A stretch of 33,774 nucleotides of DNA from Triparma columacea (lineage: Eukaryota > Sar > Bolidophyceae > Parmales > Triparmaceae), in NCBI GenBank assembly GCA_030267965.1, contig BRYA01000257.1, positions 10,524-44,297 on the forward strand, given 5' to 3'. Shown one piece after another: positions 20,859 to 29,349 of this stretch. A program made the translations under genes and the position numbers. Numbering within the stretch: the stretch's first letter is position 1; each line of letters opens with the position of its first letter. The notes under the pieces are model-generated. The model was not told where the DNA came from, did not search any database, and worked only from the letters and a program-made list of their open reading frames with translations.

Positions 20859-22385
20859 ATGATATGGCTTCTGAAGGCTTCGTTGTGGACAGCGACACTC
20901 TCAATGGCGTCTTCTAACGTAATTATTGGCGAAGGTGGTAATGTGAGTGTCGTAGCGCAATTATAGGGTTCATATTCAAGTCCTCTCCACATACCTTCAA
21001 CGGCTGTTTCTCTTACCTTTACTCCCCCGAACAAGGTCGCTCGCTACGGTCGGCGAGCATCTCCGTCTGCCGGAGAGGAGAGAATAGCATCAGTACACCT
21101 GCGGGGCGTTACGTCTGCATTGCATGGGATCCCTCAGCCTTTCTACCTCTCTGTGCTGAAGGATGTAGCGGACCAGAGCAGTTTCAACATGCTGATCCGG
21201 GGAGAGGACGACGGACTGCTTGGCCTCGGCACGAGGGATTCTGAGGTCGTGCATTTCAACGGGGTTGGTACGGAGCAGCAATATGACTTGAGATCGGAGA
21301 GCCTTCGATCCCAACTCGAGCATGAATACAAGGAGCAACAGATCTCTTTTGATTGGACGCACCATGAGATCGATGGGCAGGCCCACAATAAGGTGCTGGA
21401 ATTGATCCAGATATTGCACAGACTGACCCGAGAAAGGAGTTTAGAGGAGGCAATGCAACATTTGAGAACCGAACCTGGTTACCGTCGTGATAATATTATT
21501 GACTTCTCGGAGACAAAGTGCTTCGAAACTCTTCTGTTTGTTCACGGGCTTTATGAGCCAGAAGATTTCATGTCGCGCACACGCTTGGAGGGGAAAGAAC
21601 ACTTTGAACCTGAAGATTTCGAAGGGTGCTTGAAGGTGGCTCCGGGTCCTTGCATTAGTTGCGCCGGTTCGTTCCATATTTTGACGGGCTATGAGTGGCA
21701 CTTCAGATTCTGGCACGACAAGAGCTTCCACAACATGGAGCTGCAATTCCAGAACATGAAGCTGCAGTTTATAGTGGACCATCCAGAGTGCTTCAACAGA
21801 GGAGATATTGCAGATCTTGAAATTAGCAACATTCCTAGAAACATTCCCTCCCCCGAAAATGTCGAAGTATGCCCCGACGATGTGAGGGATCGGATCTCCT
21901 ACTGGAACCATCAGCGTTCAAGCTACCTCCCCACCTGCCAGTTAATGCTGGACACGTCGTCCCCTCCCCCCTGGCGCATGTCCGGCTTATGCTCTCATAA
22001 AACAGGCGGTACCTTCGCCGCGGATTATGACGTCCGACCCGAGAGCGAATCATTTTGGGACGCGTACGAATCCCGGTCAAGAGGCTTTGAGTACAATCAT
22101 AATCATAATCATAATCACGGTGACTTTCGGAGGTACCAGCAGTACGTTAGCTACGAGTTCTCTTTCTTGCCCTCTTGGGGGGACCTCGCTATGCTGGGGA
22201 AGATGGTTTTAATCAACCTGTTGATGCTTGGGGGTGCGATGGTACTCATGAGGGGGAGCATTTCGAGACGGAATGGAGGGTTTTTTTTTGGGGGGAGGGG
22301 GGGGGGAGGAGTGAAGTCTCTCATAAACACACAGGGAATTTCTTCAAAATTCCTCGATTCCATTATCACAAATAATCACAAATAA
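20859..22385 (+). CDS. Unrecognised protein with C-terminal membrane segment
   Basis: The core frame is open from 20967 to the TAA at 22383-22385. I do not recognise the family. Start uncertain: the core has no ATG before 21189. A two-exon model (20859-20942, intron of 93 nt, 21036-22385) gives 477 aa beginning MIWLLKASLW, with phase 0 at both sides; a start at 21189 would give 398 aa. Seen: an acidic, Glu/Asp/His-rich soluble region; several Cys (GPCISCAG, EVCPDD, PTCQLM, GLCSHK) that could bind metal or form disulfides; FHNMELQFQNMKLQF as a short internal repeat; an Asn-His run from the AATCAT repeat near 22095-22120; then one hydrophobic segment (MVLINLLMLGGAMVLM) followed by SRR and a Gly-rich tail, a tail-anchor-like layout. 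Codon use looks like the neighbours, so it is probably a real gene. Confidence 0.55.
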
Positions 22386-22484
22386 CTACCATCGTCCGCA
22401 ATAACAACAACATCACTTACTCGACTAATCAAGTTTAACATCCCCCAAATTGGTCGAAGTTTGGGGTCTGGGGTTTGGGCAGAA

Positions 22485-22526
22485 ATGAACCTGATCTTTA
22501 TCACTACAGCTCTTTTAATATCCAAG
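22485..22526 (+). other. Possible alternative first exon encoding a signal-like peptide
   Basis: A 42-nt ORF (MNLIFITTALLISK) ends exactly at a good donor, AAG then GTAAGA. An acceptor (ATTAG) at 22719 sits three bases before the ATG of the downstream reductase and keeps frame (adding one Thr). If used, the reductase gains a 15-residue hydrophobic N-terminus. Chance occurrence is possible. Confidence 0.35.
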
Positions 22527-22722
22527 GTAAGATCTTACGACACTTTTTAGTTTTACGACCCTTTTGAGTTTCCCTTGTCGTCATGCTTCAGGGAACCCTC
22601 CCCTGTGTCAAATTATTGCTTGAAAAAAAAGCCTCGTCGATGATGTTGTCAGATTGTCTCACTGTTCACCTCTTACCCACTTACGTACTTACACGACGTC
22701 AATTTCCCTCACTAATTAGACA

Positions 22723-23823
22723 ATGTCTTTCAGTACTGACCCCGTAGGATTTATCGGCCTTGGTATCATGGGCAAAGGTAAGTGATTGTGAAGACGTTCT
22801 TCGACAAGGGGCTGGGAGAAGCCTATGACGTCATCTAAGTTTCGATCGAAGGCTATTTCTGGGGCGATACACGATACTCATACCATGGCTTACCTCCTAC
22901 CTCCAGGAATGGCCGCCCGCCTCGTTTCACAAGGCGTTGCTGGGACTGATGCTCGACCTCTCATCGTTTGGAACCGCTCGACTGAGAAGGCTTCCGATTT
23001 TGCCGCCTCCTTCCCCTCCAACAATGTAATTGTTGCATCCTCGGCCAAGGAGGTTGTCGAGAAGTGCGGGGTAACCTACTCCATGCTTTCCACCCCCGAG
23101 GCCGCCGCTTCCGTCTTCAATAGTGAGGTTGGGACCTTGGCTGGTGTCTCCGCAGGCAAGGCTATCGTTGACTGCGCGACTCTTGCAGAGTCTGACCATG
23201 CTTCCATGTCCATTAAGGTTAAGGGGAAAGGAGGCCTCTACCTCGAGGCTCCTGTCTCCGGAAGCAAGGGGCCTGCCGAGGGCGGTTCTCTGATCTTCCT
23301 GTGCGGAGGATCCAAGGAGGTGTTCGATGCTGTCTTGGAGGATGGCTTCCACGTCATGGGGAAGAAGAGCTTCTTCCTCGGAGACGAGGTCGGTGTTGGA
23401 ACCAAGGCCAAGCTCGTCGTCAACAGCGTAATGGGGACGATGCTCGCTGCGTTCGGGGAGGGACTAGCCCTCACCCAGAGCGTTGGCCTCGACGCCAACA
23501 CCATGGTGGAGATAATCGGCCTCGGTGCAGTCGCCGCTCCCATGTACGGCCTCAAGGGCCCCAAGATGTCCAAGACCCCCTCCGACCACACTGTCAACTT
23601 CCCCCTCAAGCACGCTCACAAGGACATGGCTCTAGCGAAGAAGATGGCGGAGGACGCCGGCGTTGAATACAAGACCAACAATGCCGCCGAGGACATCTTC
23701 AAGAGGGCAAGGGACAATGGGGACCTCGACCTTGCGGACTTGGACTTCAGCGCCGTCTTTGAGCAAATCCACGAGGACAGCAAGGGCAAGAGCGAGTACA
23801 GCGCCAAGAGGCAGAAGAGGTGA
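22723..23823 (+). CDS. Glyoxylate / succinic semialdehyde reductase (beta-hydroxyacid dehydrogenase family)
   Basis: Two exons, 22723-22777 and 22907-23823, give 323 aa; the join is phase 1 and reads GFIGLGIMGKGMAARL, the dinucleotide-binding motif. Further family motifs: VWNRS after strand 2; EAPVSGSKGPAEGG (substrate-binding loop); GTKAKLVVNSVMG with the catalytic Lys; and FPLKHAHKDMALA. The length and the ending DLADLDFSAV match plant GLYR proteins better than 3-hydroxyisobutyrate dehydrogenases. By family knowledge it reduces glyoxylate and succinic semialdehyde using NADPH, a detoxification role linked to photorespiration and the GABA shunt. The chosen start, ATG at 22723, gives a cytosolic form; an upstream mini-exon may add a targeting peptide. 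It is convergent with the dioxygenase gene, 161 bp apart. Confidence 0.92.
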
Positions 23824-23984
23824 AAAAGGAATAGAAGATGTGAAAAGGAATAATTATGATGATTCGTCGAAAACCGCAAGCACGTTGAAGTTTTATTATT
23901 TCCTGTGCGTGGATGCGAGAAATGAGGTCAGCCCTAAGTCCTTATCATACTGCTTCACTTACCGCCCGCACTTACCTAACAGGC

Positions 23985-25906
23985 CTACTGAGGGGGCCAT
24001 GTCCAAGAAGTCTCGCCGGTCACAGTGTCGTAGTAGTAAGTGTTTCCAGAGGCAGGGTCTACCGCGGAGGCCCAGTTTGCGTAGGGGTTAGCCTGACTAG
24101 ATTCTGGGTTTGCGACAGGCTGCGGTACCGGCGCAGGTGCCGGTGCAGGCGCGGCTGCTGGAACTTCAACTGGTGCCGCCGCGACAGCTTCGGGAGATGA
24201 GGTCACAGGGTCAGCCGCAGCTGCAGCCTCCGCCTTGACTAACCCATCCGCAGTCACGCGCGCCGCCTTGTGGTGCTCGAGGGGCGTGGTCATATAGTGC
24301 CACTTCATGAGAAGTTCCTTAACGCGGCCGACCGACTCTTGCGGGCTCTCTACTCGGTGCGCAAGAAGGAGATGGAGCCAGTCGTCCGCGATCTCTTCGT
24401 CCGTCTTCGGCTTCCCCACGGCCATCTGGGTGTAAGCGCCCTCAGGTACTGGGCACGTTGTAAAGAAGCTCGGGACGGCGTAGCGCGTTCCGGACGTTAG
24501 CTTCTCAACCTCGTGCATGTTCTCCCACCCTGAGGAGAAGATTACGGCGGCGCCTGTGGTTGGATGGAAAGGGATAAGGTCACGCCGAGCTTTCCTCGCT
24601 CGAGCGATCTCCTCCTCAAGGGACATAGGAGGTGCGTTTTTGTAGCTCTCCTCAAGCCTTTTCTCGGCCTCCTCCTGTCCAGCAGCAGGTAGTGGGTCGT
24701 TGAACACAAAGTTACCGCCGGTAAACTGCGAAACGTTTGCGCTCAAGGGTTAGATTACGGAGAAAAGCCCCCTCTTTTAACTACGAAGTAGTTTGCCCAT
24801 TCGATCCTTCACTTTCCCCCTCTCCTTACCTCCTCATTCTGCGTGTTAAGGTATACAACGCAGGAGTAATGGTAAGACGCGTGCGTCGCCTCGTCCGTGT
24901 GCAGGATAACATAGTCTCCCTCCCCCCCTCCCCCCCCCTGCTGAGTGGTCCCGGCGACATACTTGCGAGAGTACGTCTGAAGTGGGAGGAGAGTCGCGAG
25001 GTCCAAACCGTACTCGTAAGCCATTGTGCGACGGACGCGCTGTGTGTGTGGGGGGGGGAAAGGGTGGGGGGAGGGGGCAAGATTAGCGGGGGGAACAGGC
25101 GGGGAACTAAAAAAACAAAACCTGAGAAACATGCGCCAAGGTCGACATTTCGCTCCAACTCCCCTTACTCTCACCTCAATGAGCCTAACGAACTGCAGGA
25201 TGGTGGCGGCTGAAGTTTTCTCAAGGTCATTAAACGTGAAAGACGCGAGCTCTGGGAATGTCGCCAGGCTGCACTCTGCCTTTGACGCAAAGGTGGGGAA
25301 GACATTGCGGCTGCAGGCCTCGCAGCACGTTCCCCCCTCGCACTTTCGGCCCTCCTTGAGCTTCAGGTCCTGGTGGGATATGTCGTCCATTATGTAGCCT
25401 AGGGCCTGACCGAAGGAGGCGGCACCCTCGAGAGCTGGCTGCATGCAGGTTACGTTCGTGCGAACCTGATCCCTAGAACGGAGCAGCTGGTGGTCAGCTT
25501 CGAAGATATGATGCAGCATCGTTGGAACTAAGGGGAGGGGGTAGGGGGGGTACAAAGCAAGTTAGGTGGTGGCCGCCACTATAGATTTCACATTCTCCTT
25601 CTCACCTTCTACAGGTAGAGGCTTGTCCTCAGCCTCAGCCTTATCAACAGCCTGGACAACCGACCAGAACGCCCTATCAGCAGTTTCCTCGTCCATCCTG
25701 TGCCCGGACTCGAGCATGGCGGAAACCGTTGCTGTGTCCATCTTTGAAACTGCCTGGAAAAGGCTCTGAGTTGTGGGTGGAGAAATTACATTCAGACGAG
25801 TTATTGAGGTAGGAGAGTGAGACGAAGGGAGAAAAGCTGGGATACGAAAGCCATGCGTTGAAAGAGAGAGCAGACAAAGCAATGTGGAGACAGTGAGTGC
25901 ATTCAT
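23985..25906 (-). CDS. 2-oxoglutarate/Fe(II) dioxygenase (prolyl 4-hydroxylase-like) with C-terminal WW domain
   Basis: Four exons: 25906-25606, 25527-25175, 25039-24830 and 24725-23985, giving 534 aa with consistent phases. Residues 1-20 are a signal peptide ending STHGF; Phe just after the likely cleavage site recalls stramenopile plastid precursors, but secretion is also possible. Residues 100-220 contain a Cys-rich stretch (EGGTCCEACSRN). The P4H-type core: YSRKYVAGT, then ILHTDEATH with H265 and D267 as iron ligands; FTGGNFVF; and WENMHEVEKLTSGTRY with H359 (third ligand) and R369 (2-oxoglutarate salt bridge). A Pro/Ala-rich linker leads to a WW domain at about 500-532 (NWASAVDPAS ... 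SWTWPP, with both Trp and the Pro). WW domains bind proline-rich peptides, which suits a proline-directed hydroxylase. Substrate unknown. The Gly-run in exon 3 comes from a C-tract. Confidence 0.88.
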
Positions 25907-26273
25907 TGAGAATTGAGACCGAGGTATGTGGGGTGAAGATTTACTGGGGAAGAAGTACCAGCGTATTTGGCGCCACAGTTTTGTGCCAAAGAGGTTTGTT
26001 TATACGTGTTTTAGACGTCGCACAGCGGGGCCAACAAAATATTAACGGATAAATGGGAAATGTTTTGCTCCTCCCATTATAGCATTTCTATCACTTGATA
26101 AGGCCACTCAGTTCATCTTATTCCATTCTTTGTTTATACACGGGCGTTCAAAGTCTACTGAATTAGCACTTCATTGGTCAAAAATAGTTGTAAACGTTAA
26201 TAATAAGTAAATAACAGTCCTCTCCCGAAAGGACGGTATAAAAGATCCTCTCCATCCTGTTAGGGTTGGTACT
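25907..26273. promoter_or_regulatory. Divergent promoter region; right part shared with the 28015 gene
   Basis: 367 bp. The region from about 26099 to the ATG at 26274 is closely matched, by eye, by about 27840-28014, offset 1741. It includes an inverted CCAAT box (ATTGG, 26173-26177) and a TATA box. The left part serves the dioxygenase gene and shows no clear motif. Confidence 0.6.
26237..26244 (+). promoter_or_regulatory. TATA box of BspA-like gene 26274
   Basis: TATAAAAG, 37 bp before the ATG, in a context identical to that at 27978. The short distance implies a very short 5' UTR. Confidence 0.6.
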
Positions 26274-27698
26274 ATGAGTGAATTTGACATTGCTCATGGT
26301 GATGACGATGGTGATGACAACGACGACCCAGATGATGGATACTCTGCCCTTCCCAAAACAGCAGTATACTCCGGAACAGGGAACTTCTTAGACAATGATG
26401 AACTCACAGAAGTGACTTTTGCACAAGGAGTGACGTCAATTCCTGATTTCACCTTCTCTGGATGCTCCTCCCTCACAGCCATCACCATCCCGGAATCAGT
26501 GACAGAAATTGGCGTTTACGCCTTCAGTTATTGCGACTCCCTCACGGCCATCAACATCCCGGACGGAGTGACGTCGATTGGCGAGCGCACCTTCGAAGGA
26601 TGCTCCTCCCTCACGGCCATCACCATCCCGGACTCAGTGACAACGATTGGCGATGGCGCCTTCATGAGATGCTCCTCCCTCACGGCCATCACCATCCCGG
26701 ATGGAGTGACGAAGATTGGCAATTTCGCCTTTCAAGGATGCTCCTCCCTCACGGCCATCACCATCCCAATTGGAGTGCCGGATATTGGCGAAAGCACCTT
26801 CAAAGGATGCTCCTCTCTCACGGCCATCACCATCCCAGACGGAGTGACGAAGATTGGCGAATATGCCTTCGAGAAATGCTTCTCCCTCACAGCCATCACC
26901 ATCCCGGACAGAGTGACGACAATTAGCAATGGCGCCTTCTTTGGATGCTCCTCCCTCATGGCCATCACCAACTCGGACGGAGTAACGATGATTGGCGGTG
27001 GCGCCTTCGAGGGATGCTCCTCCCTCACGGCCATCACCATCCCGGATGGAGTGATGATGATTGGCGTTGGCGCCTTCTTCGAATGCTCCTCCCTCACGGC
27101 CATCACAATCCCGGATGGAGTGACGGCAATTGGCGAGGGCGCCTTCGCTGGATGCTCCTCCCTCACGGCCATCACCATCCCGGACTCAGTGAGAATGATT
27201 CGCGATGAAGCCTTCCAGGAATGCTCCTCCGTCGCAGCCATCACAATCCCAGACGGAGTGACGACGATTGGAAGATTCGCATTCTACGGATGCTCCTCCC
27301 TCACGGCCATCACAATCCCGGACTCAGTGACGTCGATTGGCCATTTCGCCTTCAGAGATTGCTCCGCCCTAACGAAACTCATTCTATCTCCTGCTGTCTC
27401 CATTGGTGAAGACAGCTTCTTGAACTGCACTGCCCTAATCGCTGCCGCTGCTGATAAAAATATGCCGACTGTCAAGGACCTCCTCCATTACAGGTGGCGC
27501 CGCAAACCCGCTGTGATGGAACGTGTCACCGCTCTACTGTGCCTCAAGGGAACCTGGGATCACGTGGAGGACCAACCCGGTGGACTGGATAGTGTGAAGC
27601 AGAAGCGGATGGACGGAGTTGAAGCACCGCTAAGGGCAACTGAGACACGTGACAAGATCCCGAAAATTTTGTGGAGAGTAATTCTGGAGTATCTGTAA
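26274..27698 (+). CDS. BspA-type LRR protein, 14 repeats
   Basis: Single exon, 474 aa. The N-terminus is acidic (MSEFDIAHGDDDGDDNDD), longer than in the 719-aa paralogue, then ALPKTAVYSG and ELTEVTFAQG. There are fourteen 23-residue units of pattern VT-IG--AF-GCSSLTAITIPD. The last (DCSALTKLILSPA) leads to the cap ENSF/DSFLNCTALI, then LLHYRW, ERVTALLCLKGTWDHVED, DGVEAPLRATETRDK and the end IPKILWRVILEYL. No signal peptide or membrane segment. Repeat 8-9 has an aberrant ITNSDG, and 10 has VMMIG, so drift is visible. It is most similar to the 28015 gene, from which it differs by repeat number; upstream sequences are duplicated too, so one gene arose from the other by tandem duplication. Confidence 0.93.
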   Translation: MSEFDIAHGDDDGDDNDDPDDGYSALPKTAVYSGTGNFLDNDELTEVTFAQGVTSIPDFTFSGCSSLTAITIPESVTEIGVYAFSYCDSLTAINIPDGVTSIGERTFEGCSSLTAITIPDSVTTIGDGAFMRCSSLTAITIPDGVTKIGNFAFQGCSSLTAITIPIGVPDIGESTFKGCSSLTAITIPDGVTKIGEYAFEKCFSLTAITIPDRVTTISNGAFFGCSSLMAITNSDGVTMIGGGAFEGCSSLTAITIPDGVMMIGVGAFFECSSLTAITIPDGVTAIGEGAFAGCSSLTAITIPDSVRMIRDEAFQECSSVAAITIPDGVTTIGRFAFYGCSSLTAITIPDSVTSIGHFAFRDCSALTKLILSPAVSIGEDSFLNCTALIAAAADKNMPTVKDLLHYRWRRKPAVMERVTALLCLKGTWDHVEDQPGGLDSVKQKRMDGVEAPLRATETRDKIPKILWRVILEYL

Positions 27699-28014
27699 CT
27701 CTTTGTTTTTGAATCAATCGTCGTTCTCTTTCACTTCTTCCTCACTTCGTTCACTTAAAATAAATGATAAAGCCCATTCTGCCATTCCGCCCATTTCCAA
27801 TTACCAACTAATTTCTCTGTTACTCTTTGGCCACTTAATTAGGCCACTTGTTTCATCTTGTTCCATTCTTTGTTCATACTTTTGGTGTTTAAAGTCTACT
27901 GAATTAGCACTTCATTGGTCAAAAATAGTTATAAACGTTAATAATAAGTAAATAACAGTCCTCTCCCAAAAGGACGGTATAAAAGATCCTCTCCATCCTG
28001 TTAGGGTTGGTACT
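27699..28014. promoter_or_regulatory. Intergenic duplicate of the 26274 promoter
   Basis: 316 bp. After about 140 bp of unremarkable sequence, the part from about 27840 repeats the region upstream of the 26274 gene, including ATTGG, GTTAATAATAAG and the TATA box. Confidence 0.6.
27978..27985 (+). promoter_or_regulatory. TATA box of BspA-like gene 28015
   Basis: TATAAAAG, again exactly 37 bp before the ATG, as for the 26274 gene. Retention of both sequence and spacing supports function, although the recent duplication alone could explain it. Confidence 0.6.
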
Positions 28015-29232
28015 ATGAGTGAATTTGACATTGCTCATGGTGATGACTATGGCGATGACTACGACGACCCAGGTGATGGGGACTCTCCCCTTCCCAAAAC
28101 AGCAGTATACTCCGGAACAGAGAGCTTCGCAGGCGATCGTGAACTCACGGAAGTGACTTTTGCACAAGGAGTGACATCGATTCCTAGTAACACCTTCCAA
28201 GACTGCTCCTCCCTCACGGCCATCACCATCCCGGACTCAGTGACGAAGATTGGCGATGAAGCCTTCTTCGGATGCTCCTCCCTCACGGCAATCACCATCC
28301 CGGACTCAGTTACAGACATTGGCGTTTCCGCCTTCTCTGATTGCTCTTCCCTCACGGACATCACCATCCCGGACGGAGTGACGGAGATTAGCAATGACGC
28401 ATTCTCTGGATGCTCCTCTCTCACGGCCATCACGATCCCGGACTGCGTGACAATGATTGACGAATTCGCCTTCTGGGGATGCTCCTCCCTCACGGCTATC
28501 ACAATCCCAGACTCAGTGAAGACGATTGGTATTTGCGCCTTCCAAGACTGCACCTCCCTCGCAGCCATCACAATCCCGGACTCAATGACGTCAATTGGCG
28601 AAGGCGCCTTCATGGAATGCTCCTCCCTAGCAGCCATCATAATCCCGGACTCTGTGACAACGATTGGCAATCACGCCTTCTACGGTTGCTGCTCCCTCTC
28701 AGCCATCACAATCCCGGACTTCGTGACGTCGATTGGCGGTCACGCCTTCGAAGGATGCACCTCCCTCACGGCCATCACAATTCCGGACGGAGTGACGACT
28801 ATTCTCAATGGCGCCTTCAGAGGATGCTCCTCCCTCACGGCCATCACAATCCCGGACTCAGTGACGACGCTTAGTCATAGCGCCTTCTACGGATGCTCTG
28901 CCCTGACGAAACTCATTCTATCTCCTGCCGTTTCCATCGGTCCAAACTGCTTCTTGAACTGCACTGCCCTAATCTCTGCCGCTGCCGATCAAAATATTTC
29001 CACTGTCGAGGACCTCCTGCATTACAGGTGGCACCGCAATATCGCTGTGATTGAACGCGTCAATGCTCTTCTGTGCCTCAAGGGAAGCTGGGATCACGTG
29101 GAGAATCAACCCAGTGGACTTGATAGTCTGAAGCAGATGAAATTGGACGGAGTTGAAGCACCGCTAAGGGCAACTGAGGCACGTGAGAAGATCCCGAAAG
29201 TTTTGTGGAGAGTAATTCTGGAGTATCTGTAA
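28015..29232 (+). CDS. BspA-type LRR protein, 11 repeats
   Basis: Single exon, 405 aa. Its acidic N-terminus (MSEFDIAHGDDYGDDYDD) is nearly the same as in the 26274 gene. Eleven 23-residue LRR units follow, with more variable positions (DCTSLAAI, GCCSLSAI, MTSIGEG). Cap and tail follow: LSPAVSIGPNCFLNCTALI, DLLHYRWHRN, IERVNALLCLKGSWDHVEN, GVEAPLRATEAREK, and the end IPKVLWRVILEYL. Probably an intracellular interaction scaffold, as for other BspA-like LRR proteins. Together with 26274 it forms a direct tandem pair with duplicated promoters. The stop lies 117 bp from the end of the convergent cyclase gene. Confidence 0.93.
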   Translation: MSEFDIAHGDDYGDDYDDPGDGDSPLPKTAVYSGTESFAGDRELTEVTFAQGVTSIPSNTFQDCSSLTAITIPDSVTKIGDEAFFGCSSLTAITIPDSVTDIGVSAFSDCSSLTDITIPDGVTEISNDAFSGCSSLTAITIPDCVTMIDEFAFWGCSSLTAITIPDSVKTIGICAFQDCTSLAAITIPDSMTSIGEGAFMECSSLAAIIIPDSVTTIGNHAFYGCCSLSAITIPDFVTSIGGHAFEGCTSLTAITIPDGVTTILNGAFRGCSSLTAITIPDSVTTLSHSAFYGCSALTKLILSPAVSIGPNCFLNCTALISAAADQNISTVEDLLHYRWHRNIAVIERVNALLCLKGSWDHVENQPSGLDSLKQMKLDGVEAPLRATEAREKIPKVLWRVILEYL

Positions 29233-29349
29233 GCAAAAATAATCGAGTTTTTTGGGGTTTAATACATGTCCCCTAATCCTCCCCCCCACCCTTTTCTTCC
29301 CTTTCATTAGCTAACCTCTGCTCGTATCCTCGTCCCCTTCCCCCCCCCC

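Noticed and set aside
20904..20966. Alternative 24-nt intron for the unrecognised gene (20943-20966)
   Set aside because: It keeps frame, but 24 nt is much shorter than any other intron here; the 93-nt model is more credible.
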